Shown: positions 6,329 to 12,330 of the stretch, piece after piece
Layout of the letters: every line of letters starts with the position of its first letter
How positions within the stretch are numbered: position 1 is the first letter of the stretch
Assembly (NCBI GenBank): GCA_003487805.1
Contig: DNNE01000184.1
Location: forward strand, 14,174-26,503
Reading direction: 5' to 3'
DNA length: 12,330 nt
DNA from: Blastocatellia bacterium
GTDB taxonomy: Bacteria > Acidobacteriota > Blastocatellia > Pyrinomonadales > Pyrinomonadaceae
Translations under genes and position numbers: made by a program
The notes under the pieces: model-generated
Database searches by the model: none
What the model was told of the DNA's origin: nothing
Seen by the model: the letters and a program-made list of their open reading frames with translations, nothing else

Positions 6329-7039
6329 TTGAACTACTTTTCTTACTTCACTGAAATCGAAGACACTTTCATTCGCCGCCGCGGCAAGCACCTGATGCTC
6401 AGTCCGTTGGACTGGGCATTGATCGAAGGCTGGAAAGAGCGAGGCGTGCCTCTTCACGTGGCCTTGCGCGGAATCGAACACTCGTTCGATTCGTACGATG
6501 CAAAGAAGCAGAAGCGCACCGTAAAGACTCTGCTCTATTGTCAGGAGGAAGTTGAAGCGCAGTACGCTGAGTGGCTCGAGTCTCGAGTTGGCAGTCATGA
6601 CGCCGATGCTAAGGAAGCCGATGATGATCGGGCGCCCTTTCCACGAGCTGCGGTGCTAAGGCATCTCGAGCAGTCTTGGGCCGACATAACGAAGCTGGCG
6701 CGCGAGCACAAAGCAAAGCGGGATGAAATGGGCGAAGCTTTGGATCGGGCGTCAGCGTTGCTTTCGGAAATCAAGAACGATTACGAGTCGGCTTCGCAGC
6801 CCGATTCGCGTAAGCTCGAAGAGTCCCTGACCGGAATCGAACGGATGCTGGATGACGCGATGCGCATGGTGATTAACGAGCACGATCTCGAATCTATGAC
6901 CGCGGAGATCGAATCACAGGTTAAGCCTTACAAACGACACATGGACAAAGCCGCCTTCGCTCAAACTCGCGACCATCTGATGCGTAAGCGAATGCGCGAG
7001 CACTTCGGCGTGCCGCGGCTGAGTCTGTTTTTTATGTAG
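6329..7039 (+). CDS. Hypothetical helical protein, conserved MNYFSYFTEIE N-terminus
   Basis: I do not assign a function. The product is 236 residues, soluble and strongly charged. An N-terminal part of about 85 residues contains FTEIEDTFIRRRGKHL and SPLDWALIEGWKERGVPLHVALRGIE, which looks like a compact helical domain. A hydrophilic stretch rich in Asp and Ala follows, then a long predicted helix or coiled coil from about 110 to 215, ending in a basic tail. The start is TTG: the preceding in-frame codons include a stop at 6323-6325, and I recall homologues beginning with MNYFSYF. An ATG at 6322 is in another frame. No Shine-Dalgarno site is seen, since the leader is taken up by a repeat-like segment. 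There is no signal peptide and no membrane segment. It sits between coaX and rlmD on the same strand, so it is probably co-expressed with them. Confidence 0.75.
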   Translation: MNYFSYFTEIEDTFIRRRGKHLMLSPLDWALIEGWKERGVPLHVALRGIEHSFDSYDAKKQKRTVKTLLYCQEEVEAQYAEWLESRVGSHDADAKEADDDRAPFPRAAVLRHLEQSWADITKLAREHKAKRDEMGEALDRASALLSEIKNDYESASQPDSRKLEESLTGIERMLDDAMRMVINEHDLESMTAEIESQVKPYKRHMDKAAFAQTRDHLMRKRMREHFGVPRLSLFFM

Positions 7040-7050
7040 TTCTGATCAAT

Positions 7051-7104
7051 GTTTAGAGTCGGGCTGCTGCCCGACCAGAAGCGGGCGGTAGCCCGCTTCT
7101 AAAC
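7051..7104. repeat. Bipartite REP-like element, outer stem with two inner hairpins
   Basis: The outer arms GTTTAGA (7051-7057) and TCTAAAC (7098-7104) are reverse complements. Inside are hairpin A, GTCGGGC-TGCT-GCCCGAC (7058-7075, 7-bp stem), and hairpin B, a 10-bp stem of AGAAGCGGGC with its complement around a GGTA loop (7077-7100). The plan of outer stem plus two hairpins matches the element at 3389-3450, although the sequence differs. The right half recurs at 1-24. The element begins 11 nt after one stop codon and ends 6 nt before the rlmD start codon, leaving no room for a normal ribosome binding site. Confidence 0.82.
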
Positions 7105-7110
7105 GTACAT

Positions 7111-8319
7111 ATGATGGAAGTAACTATCGAACGTATTCTGCCGGGTGGCCTTGGGCTCGCGCACGCTGAAGGCAAGACCTTGATGGTCGCGTTGGCCGCG
7201 CCAGGGGATCGTCTGCGTGTGCGAGTCGATAGGGTGAAGGGAAATGTCGGTTTCGCTTCGATCATTGAAGTCCTGGAGCCCTCCCCAGTGCGAATTGCGC
7301 CGCCTTGCCCTTACTTCGGGAGTTGCGGTGGTTGTGACTTTCAACAGCTAACCTACGAAGCGCAACTGTCGGCGAAAGGTGAAATCATCAAAGACTGTCT
7401 GCACCGGATTGGTCGTATCGACACCGTACCCGACTTCAACATTACACCCGCACCGAACCAGTGGCATTATCGCTCGCGCGCACAGTGGCAATACGATTCC
7501 GTCCGGCAGCGTTTGGGATACTTCGAAAGTGTTTCGCACAACGTCTGCGATGTTTCCGAGTGCGCAGTGCTGGTTCCTGAGTTGCAGCAGAGCCTCGAGA
7601 CCCTGCGTAACGAAATGAGCGAAGGTCTGCTTTCCGATGACGCAAGATATTTTCGGGCAGTCGTCGGGGACCAGGGAGTATCAGTCGCGTCCGGTGTCAG
7701 AGGCCCGAGCGTTAGCGAGGGCAACTCGCAGGAGATATCCAGATCGATTGAAGGGGTGAGCTATAGGTTCAACGCTGAAAGCTTTTTTCAAGCGAATATT
7801 GATCTGCTGCCTCAACTGATCGAAGCAGCGATCGGCGACGCCTCGGGCGATACCGCGATCGAGCTTTATTCCGGCGTCGGATTGTTTACGCTGCCGCTAT
7901 CGCGACGTTTCAAACGTGTCATTGCCGTTGAAGAGAATCCGGATGCAGCCAGCTTTGCGCGAAAGAATCTTGCGAATGCGGGTTTGACGAATGTGGAGAT
8001 TGCTAACGCAGATGTTGGTGAATGGCTAAATGGAGAAGTCGGCGCGCCGAGATCTGAAAAGCGACGTCATGCCGCCGCACTCCAAATCGACTTCCTTTTG
8101 CTCGATCCTCCACGCGTCGGTGCAGAGTCGCGAGTTATTGACGGAATCTTGCAACTTAGTCCAAAGCAAATCTGTTATGTGTCTTGCGATCCGGCGACGC
8201 TCGCGCGCGATCTTCGCAAAATAATTGCAGGCGGATATTCTCTTGACTCCCTCAGCGCATTTGATATGTTCCCGCAGACTCATCACGTCGAGACGATCGC
8301 GAAGTTGACTGGACCTTGA
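7111..8319 (+). CDS. rlmD: 23S rRNA (uracil-5-)-methyltransferase, RlmD/TrmA family
   Basis: A 402-residue SAM-dependent RNA m5U methyltransferase with the layout of RlmD (RumA), which methylates a uridine of 23S rRNA. An N-terminal TRAM domain (about 1-58) precedes a [4Fe-4S] cluster set, Cys66-x5-Cys72-x2-Cys75 with Cys151 as fourth ligand. The SAM fold starts at ELYSGVGLF (251-259). LDPPR (331-335) and SCDPATLARD with nucleophile Cys359 follow, then HHVE with Glu394 as candidate base. The exact target uridine (1939 or another) is inferred from the family. Two stretches look like in-frame repeat DNA: residues about 198-204 (7703-7722) and 307-325 (8028-8087), the second an apparent insertion before the DPPR motif. 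The start may be either of two adjacent ATGs (7111, 7114); neither has a clear Shine-Dalgarno site. comEC starts 3 nt after the stop. Confidence 0.92.
   Translation: MMEVTIERILPGGLGLAHAEGKTLMVALAAPGDRLRVRVDRVKGNVGFASIIEVLEPSPVRIAPPCPYFGSCGGCDFQQLTYEAQLSAKGEIIKDCLHRIGRIDTVPDFNITPAPNQWHYRSRAQWQYDSVRQRLGYFESVSHNVCDVSECAVLVPELQQSLETLRNEMSEGLLSDDARYFRAVVGDQGVSVASGVRGPSVSEGNSQEISRSIEGVSYRFNAESFFQANIDLLPQLIEAAIGDASGDTAIELYSGVGLFTLPLSRRFKRVIAVEENPDAASFARKNLANAGLTNVEIANADVGEWLNGEVGAPRSEKRRHAAALQIDFLLLDPPRVGAESRVIDGILQLSPKQICYVSCDPATLARDLRKIIAGGYSLDSLSAFDMFPQTHHVETIAKLTGP
7703..7722. repeat. REP-like hairpin unit inside rlmD
   Basis: GCCCGAGCGTTAGCGAGGGC forms a GCCC/GGGC stem, a tandem G-A mismatch, a GC/GC pair and a GTTA loop. 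The arms of the inverted repeat at 11054-11150 have the same plan (CCGG, GA, GC, GGTA or GATA, GC, GA, CCGG). It is translated as part of GPSVSEGN, between the central domain and the YRFNAESFFQAN motif of the methyltransferase. I recall this motif as a dispersed repeat in Acidobacteriota-like genomes, but that was not checked. Confidence 0.45.
8028..8087. repeat. Degenerate bipartite REP-like element inside rlmD coding sequence
   Basis: Read on the reverse strand, the first 15 bases (ATTTGGAGTGCGGCG) are identical to the first 15 bases of the element at 3389-3450. The far end CTCCATTT resembles that element's closing CTCCAAAT. Between them lie an imperfect hairpin (GCGGCG / CGTCGC), a TTTTCA linker like the TTTCCA of the intergenic copy, and a perfect 12-bp palindrome TCGGCGCGCCGA. 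Size (60 against 62 bp) and order of parts agree. It encodes about residues 307-325 of the methyltransferase without a stop or frameshift. Confidence 0.65.
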
Positions 8320-8322
8320 ACC

Positions 8323-11052
8323 ATGAGCGGTCTCCCACAGACTCGCATCGCAAACAATCCGCTGGTCGCAATCGCCTTATCACTCGCTGTTGGCATTTTC
8401 GTTTTTCAATATTTCGACAGACCACGATTAGCGATCGTCTTCGGCGTTGCCGCTGTGGTTCTTTTCTCGATCGCTGCCGCGTTAATTCTACGAGAGGTAT
8501 CGCCAGTCGCAATCGCCTTCCTGCTAGTCGCATTTATTGCGTCGGGCTATCTGCTCGCGCTGGTTGAGGCGCGCAGCGTTTCGCCAAATTGTATGGTGCG
8601 GATGTTTGAGCGAGGTGAACTGCTGCCTTATGAACCGGTTGAACTGTCTGGCATCATCCGGGGTCAGCCGGAAGCTGCGCCTGATGGTTTTTACCTGACG
8701 CTGAGCGCCGATCGCATTCGCTCGAAAGACGGCGACCACGACGCGTCAGGAGAGGTCCTATTAGTTGCGCAGGTGCGCGATCAGCCCGTGCGATCGGATT
8801 ACGATGCCTTACGACTTCGCCATGGTGCCCGCATTCGCGTCATGACGGTGCTGGATCGCGACGATGATTATCGCAATCCGGGTGTCCTTCCGTTTACCGA
8901 ATATCTTGAACGGCAGGGCTACAACGCGACCGGCGTAATTAAGAGTCCGCTGCTGGTGGAGCGTCTTGACGATGGGCCGGTATTTCTTCCCGCGGCTTGG
9001 CTTTATGAGTGGCGACAGCATCTCGAAACAGAATTCGACAATCACTTCTCAGCAGAGACTGCCGGAGTGTTAGACGCGGTGCTGCTTGGCAATCGACACA
9101 AAGTATCGCGGACGGTCGCGGATCGCTTTCGCGAGGGCGGGACTTTTCATGTGCTCGTGATTGCGGGCTTGCACATCAGTTTTATTGCGGGGCTTTTATT
9201 CGTCGTGATGAAACGAATCACGCGCAACCGGGTGGTTCAGTTTGTTTGCCTGGCGACGATGCTCTTTGCGTATTCGATGACCGTCGGCGCGCAAATGCCC
9301 ATAATTCGCGCTGCGCTGGTTTTCACGCTCGGAATTTTCTCACCGCTGGTATGGCGCCGCGCAAATTCTCTGAACGTGATCGCGGCGGCCGCGTTGGTCT
9401 TGCTGGTTTCGCGTCCGAGTGAGCTCTTCGATCCATCGTTTCAGCTCACGTTTCTTTCGGTGATTTCAATCGTTACTCTGGCCGTCCCGATCATCACGCG
9501 GATGCAACAAGTCGGTACGTGGCGACCGACTCACGAAACGCCCTATCCGCCATCAGGCCCGGCGTGGTTTCGTTCATTGTCTGAAACGATCTTCTGGAGC
9601 GAGCGCGCGTGGAAAGCCGAAATGGCGGCTTCGAACGTTAGCTATCGACTGTTTAAGACTCGGTGGGCCGGCAAGTTTGAACGATGGCACTTGCAAAGGC
9701 CGCTGCGGTTTTCGGTCGCCGCGGTCATCGTGTCAGCCACCGTGCAAATCGGCATCTTGCCGTTGCTGGTGATCTATTTCCATCGACTTTCGTTTGCATC
9801 ACTGCTGCTGAACATCTTTGTGGGTGTGGCTATGGCTGGGTTGGCCTTTGTCGCTTTGGCCGCGACGCTGCTTGCGCAATTCAGTTCGGTGGTCGCTGCG
9901 CCGCTCATTTTCCTGTCGGAAAAGATCGAATGGCTGATGGTCCATGCGATCGACCCGTTCACGCGACTAAACATAGCTGCGATTCGCTTGCCCCATTATC
10001 ACGGATGGGCGTCGTCGATCTATGTCGCCTATTTAGTGTGCTTGAGCGTCATTGCGGTCGCGCTCTTCCGCTGGCATCCCTTGCGGCCGGCAATGATTAC
10101 CGGAGCAGCAACTTTGCTGAGACGCTCGTATTTGATTTCGCTGGTTGCTGTTTTTGGCTTACTCCTCGCAGTGATCATCTTTCATCCGTTAAGCGCCGCG
10201 CGCGCAGATGGAAAGCTGCATGTTGATTTTCTTGATGTCGGGCAGGGAGATTCAGCCCTGGTGACCATGCCTGATGGAGCGACTTTGCTTATTGATGGCG
10301 GAGGCCGCCCGAATATTGATTGGCAGACTTCAGACGGTGTCGATACGGACGAAACATTTGAACGCGACACCCGCAGCATCGGTGAACGGGTAGTTTCGGA
10401 ATACCTCTGGGCGCGCGGATTGGATCACATCGATTACATTCTCCCGACCCACGCAGATGCAGATCATATTGACGGATTGAACGATGTCGCGCGGAACTTC
10501 AAAGTGCGCGGAGCGATAGTGTCGCGTACCCCTGCCCGCGATGCCGAATACCTTCGTTTCGCGCAGACGATGAAAGCGGCGAGTGTTCCGATCGAAAGAA
10601 TTGGAGGCGGAGACATCCTGCAATTTGGCGAAGTGGCAATCGATGTTCTGTGGCCATTATCGGCTGACAATAGCGACGCGCCGTGGCGAAACAATGACGG
10701 CACGGTTCTGCGAATTCGCTATGGGAACCAGGCTGTCTTGTTCACTGCTGATATTGAAAAGGAAGCCGAACGAGGAATCGTGAATCAGGGCACGGACTTG
10801 CACAGCAACATCGTGAAAGTCGCGCATCACGGCAGCCGGACCTCATCGACGCCGGATTTCATCGCCGCGACCCGCGCGCCGCTGGCAATTATCTCAGTGG
10901 GACGCACTTCGATCTTCGGTCATCCAAACAAGGAAGTCGTGGATCGTTGGCGCGCAAGCGGGGCGCAGGTGATGACGACAGGAGAGCGAGGGATGATTAG
11001 TCTGGTGACGGATGGAAAGGAATTGAAAGTCAGTACGTTTATTCAAGAGTGA
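8323..11052 (+). CDS. comEC: ComEC/Rec2 family DNA internalization protein
   Basis: A 909-residue inner-membrane protein that forms the channel through which single-stranded DNA enters the cytoplasm in natural transformation. Three parts are visible. The N-terminus has several membrane segments and a DUF4131/OB-like region ending NPGVLPFTEYLERQGY. The ComEC channel domain runs from about 240 to 600, with the hallmark HVLVIAGLHIS at 276-286 and many hydrophobic helices. The C-terminal metallo-beta-lactamase-like domain runs from about 630, with DVGQGD (638-643), THADADHIDG (His710, Asp712, Asp714, His715) and HHGSRTSS (835-842); in this family it is proposed to degrade the non-transported strand. 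A hydrophilic stretch of about 66 residues (394-460) interrupts the channel domain. The start lies 3 nt after the rlmD stop, indicating co-transcription. comEA and other competence genes are not in the window. Confidence 0.94.
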   Translation: MSGLPQTRIANNPLVAIALSLAVGIFVFQYFDRPRLAIVFGVAAVVLFSIAAALILREVSPVAIAFLLVAFIASGYLLALVEARSVSPNCMVRMFERGELLPYEPVELSGIIRGQPEAAPDGFYLTLSADRIRSKDGDHDASGEVLLVAQVRDQPVRSDYDALRLRHGARIRVMTVLDRDDDYRNPGVLPFTEYLERQGYNATGVIKSPLLVERLDDGPVFLPAAWLYEWRQHLETEFDNHFSAETAGVLDAVLLGNRHKVSRTVADRFREGGTFHVLVIAGLHISFIAGLLFVVMKRITRNRVVQFVCLATMLFAYSMTVGAQMPIIRAALVFTLGIFSPLVWRRANSLNVIAAAALVLLVSRPSELFDPSFQLTFLSVISIVTLAVPIITRMQQVGTWRPTHETPYPPSGPAWFRSLSETIFWSERAWKAEMAASNVSYRLFKTRWAGKFERWHLQRPLRFSVAAVIVSATVQIGILPLLVIYFHRLSFASLLLNIFVGVAMAGLAFVALAATLLAQFSSVVAAPLIFLSEKIEWLMVHAIDPFTRLNIAAIRLPHYHGWASSIYVAYLVCLSVIAVALFRWHPLRPAMITGAATLLRRSYLISLVAVFGLLLAVIIFHPLSAARADGKLHVDFLDVGQGDSALVTMPDGATLLIDGGGRPNIDWQTSDGVDTDETFERDTRSIGERVVSEYLWARGLDHIDYILPTHADADHIDGLNDVARNFKVRGAIVSRTPARDAEYLRFAQTMKAASVPIERIGGGDILQFGEVAIDVLWPLSADNSDAPWRNNDGTVLRIRYGNQAVLFTADIEKEAERGIVNQGTDLHSNIVKVAHHGSRTSSTPDFIAATRAPLAIISVGRTSIFGHPNKEVVDRWRASGAQVMTTGERGMISLVTDGKELKVSTFIQE

Positions 11053-11053
11053 G

Positions 11054-11150
11054 GTCGGTACCGGGAGCGATAGCGACCGGGTCGCGATGCATCGCAAGAT
11101 GTGAGATTTGCCGAGCCGATTACCCGGTCGCTACCGCTCCCGGTACTGAC
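11054..11150. repeat. Long inverted repeat between convergent genes
   Basis: Two 29-nt arms (11054-11082 and 11122-11150) are reverse complements at 27 of 29 positions, separated by 39 nt. Each arm can also fold by itself around CCGG...CCGG with a GATA or GGTA loop. The spacer holds a perfect 12-bp palindrome GCGATGCATCGC (11084-11095). The element begins directly after the comEC stop codon and ends 19 nt before the end of the convergent dioxygenase gene. It is probably a paired REP-like unit. It may also block transcription from both sides, although it lacks a T-tract. Confidence 0.85.
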
Positions 11151-11169
11151 TACACGGCAAACACTGCGA

Positions 11170-11736
11170 TTACACAAAATCCGGCTCGGCGGGAGTGTAG
11201 AGATCAATCGTGGCGCTGCCCAGCTTATAAGTCTTCAGCACGCCGAGCGGTGGCGCGTAGATGTGAATCGTGATCAGGTCGCGGCCGCTGACATCAGGAT
11301 TTCCGAGCTGATGAATGTCGGGAACTTCTGATCCGGTCAGACCGCCGGTGCGCAATTCTCGATGCGACTGGTAGCCGAGACCGGTCTCCGTCTTATATTC
11401 AAAAGTTGTTTCCCAAAGAATTCCTTCGTGCACAAACACCGCGCCATGCGCGCCGTTATGATCGTGAATTGGCGTTCGTTGGCCGGGCTTCCAACACAAC
11501 ACCAACATCTCGACAAATTCATTCTTCATCACCCGATGGCGCGAATAGTTGCCCTCTTTGAAACCCAGATATGGCTGCACTTCCTCGTCGCCGATCTTAG
11601 TGCGCTCCACCAGTTCATAAACTGCGGCGAGAGACGGAACGGAACTAAGCGAGTTCAATCTGTCGGTAAGGTCAGTGAACGAAAGATGAGAGCCGGGGTA
11701 CGGCGAGTTTTCGGTGTCCTGAAATTGAGTTGCCAA
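11170..11736 (-). CDS. Cysteine dioxygenase family protein (cupin)
   Basis: A 188-residue thiol dioxygenase of the cysteine dioxygenase type I family (PF05995), which uses Fe(II) and O2 to oxidise cysteine to cysteine sulfinate in the cytoplasm. The three iron ligands are visible: His91 and His93 in TPIHDHNGAHG and His142 in IHQLGNP. Tyr64 and Arg66 in NYSRH match the substrate-carboxylate arginine region of cysteine dioxygenases, favouring cysteine over 3-mercaptopropionate. His158 and Tyr160 (ITIHIYAPP) match the conserved His and Tyr of the mammalian enzyme. Gly98 replaces the cysteine that crosslinks to that Tyr in mammals, as is usual in bacteria. The start is TTG, supported by AGGAG 5 nt upstream and a promoter-like pair. 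It is convergent with comEC. Specificity is inferred from few residues. Confidence 0.87.
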   Translation of the reverse strand: MATQFQDTENSPYPGSHLSFTDLTDRLNSLSSVPSLAAVYELVERTKIGDEEVQPYLGFKEGNYSRHRVMKNEFVEMLVLCWKPGQRTPIHDHNGAHGAVFVHEGILWETTFEYKTETGLGYQSHRELRTGGLTGSEVPDIHQLGNPDVSGRDLITIHIYAPPLGVLKTYKLGSATIDLYTPAEPDFV

Positions 11737-11741
11737 TCGAT

Positions 11742-11746
11742 CTCCT
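11742..11746 (-). promoter_or_regulatory. Shine-Dalgarno site deciding a TTG start
   Basis: On the reverse strand AGGAG is followed by five bases and TTG, the first codon of the dioxygenase. No ATG is present at a comparable place, so this site fixes the non-ATG start. Confidence 0.65.
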
Positions 11747-11758
11747 GTGTAGGCTGCG

Positions 11759-11788
11759 TTTATATGCTGCCGTGGCGGTGAGAGTCAA
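11759..11788 (-). promoter_or_regulatory. Candidate sigma70-type promoter of the dioxygenase gene
   Basis: On the reverse strand TTGACT (11788-11783) and TATAAA (11764-11759) are separated by 18 bp, close to the housekeeping consensus. Transcription would start near 11752, giving a short leader that contains the AGGAG site. This would let the dioxygenase be transcribed separately from the membrane-protein gene upstream. It was found by eye only. Confidence 0.5.
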
Positions 11789-11834
11789 GACGCGGTATGT
11801 TTTTAGTAGTGCAGTCTTGAATCCTCAAACCTTT

Positions 11835-12272
11835 CTATTGCGATTGAGGCGTGGAAACCTGCCTTGCTGAGAGCCATGCCGCCGCAGTCAAACATATTGT
11901 AATCACGATTGAGAAAGCGATCGGCATGATAAAGAGGTATCTCCAGCTCACAACCGTGATGATGGCAAAGCAAACGGCGAAGGCCCACGCAGTCACGCGC
12001 ATGAGCGCCAAAGTCGCTGCCGGGAGGCCACCCAGTTGCCACGCCAATATCGCCGCGAATAGATAAAGTACGCCGACAGAGAATCCGGCCGCCACAAAGA
12101 GGTCCCAATAGCTGCGGTTGAACCCCTGCACGTTAAAGTGAATTGACCGCATTGAGCCAAGCAGGGCATCAACTCCCCAGGTGGGATCGGACTGGCGAAA
12201 TCCGAGTGTATGTCCCACCGCGAAAAGCAGCAGCAGAACGGCAGCGATTCGATAAAAGATAGATGCTTTCAT
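11835..12272 (-). CDS. Small four-helix membrane protein, function unknown
   Basis: A 145-residue protein with four hydrophobic segments at about residues 8-25, 58-79, 84-108 and 113-135. After the first helix comes HTLGF and a polar loop (RQSDPTWGVDALLGSMRSIHFNVQGFNRSYWDLF) that probably faces one side of the membrane. I recognise this pattern from uncharacterised small inner-membrane proteins, but no function is known to me. A strong Shine-Dalgarno site, GGAGG at 12282-12278, lies 5 nt before the ATG, so the start is reliable. It precedes the dioxygenase gene on the same strand with a gap of about 98 nt that contains the candidate promoter. The two may therefore be separate units. Confidence 0.8.
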   Translation of the reverse strand: MKASIFYRIAAVLLLLFAVGHTLGFRQSDPTWGVDALLGSMRSIHFNVQGFNRSYWDLFVAAGFSVGVLYLFAAILAWQLGGLPAATLALMRVTAWAFAVCFAIITVVSWRYLFIMPIAFSIVITICLTAAAWLSARQVSTPQSQ

Positions 12273-12330
12273 TCTTTCCTCCGGAGATCGAGTAGTGTCT
12301 CAATTTGTCGTTGACGTGATGGAGTCAGTA

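Noticed and set aside
9684..10226. 180-codon forward frame inside comEC
   Set aside because: It lies in another frame of an intact ComEC channel domain, has a Cys/Arg/His-rich composition typical of shadow frames, and no recognisable motif.
11054..11150. Classical Rho-independent terminator after comEC
   Set aside because: The stem is strong but is not followed by a T-tract on either strand, and the loop is long; it is listed as a repeat instead.
1..12330. CRISPR array, tRNA, rRNA or riboswitch
   Set aside because: No regularly spaced direct repeats, cloverleaf with CCA/T-loop signature, rRNA core sequence or recognisable riboswitch was seen. The three-way repeat at 3389-3450 resembles a folded RNA but lacks tRNA features.

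Overview
The window reads as chromosomal DNA of a free-living Gram-negative bacterium, most likely an Acidobacteriota of the class Blastocatellia (Pyrinomonas-like). That placement is inference: it rests on my recollection of similar protein sequences (the MNYFSYF hypothetical, the long ComEC, the small HTLGF membrane protein) and of dispersed hairpin repeats in that group, not on a search. There is no rRNA, tRNA, CRISPR array, phage gene or transposase. No gap without a gene exceeds 300 bases.

Layout. A Tat-exported DUF1501 protein (51-1310) is followed by a small reverse-strand GxxExxY protein (1391-1786) sitting between two inverted copies of a 27-bp repeat. A secreted M28 zinc peptidase (1931-3385) follows. 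Then comes a tightly packed forward-strand run: biotin-protein ligase birA, a GT1-like glycosyltransferase, type III pantothenate kinase coaX, a hypothetical helical protein, an RlmD-type rRNA m5U methyltransferase and the DNA-uptake channel comEC (3457-11052). After comEC a long inverted repeat separates it from a convergent reverse-strand pair: a cysteine dioxygenase-family cupin (11170-11736) and a four-helix membrane protein (11835-12272).

Function. The forward run mixes cofactor housekeeping (biotin attachment, the first step of CoA synthesis), rRNA modification and DNA uptake. birA next to coaX is a familiar pairing; here a glycosyltransferase lies between them. birA overlaps the glycosyltransferase by 11 bp and rlmD ends 3 nt before comEC, so these are probably co-transcribed. 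No clear intrinsic terminator is visible inside the run.

The most interesting content is repeat DNA. Two intergenic elements (3389-3450, 7051-7104) have the same bipartite design: an outer stem enclosing two hairpins. Both end exactly 6 nt before a start codon that lacks a Shine-Dalgarno sequence. A degenerate relative of the first element lies inside rlmD (8028-8087), in frame, encoding an apparent insertion just before the DPPR motif. A second hairpin unit (7703-7722) is also inside rlmD. The GxxExxY gene has paired terminal repeats, and one of them supplies its ribosome binding site, so it looks like a small mobile or formerly mobile cassette.
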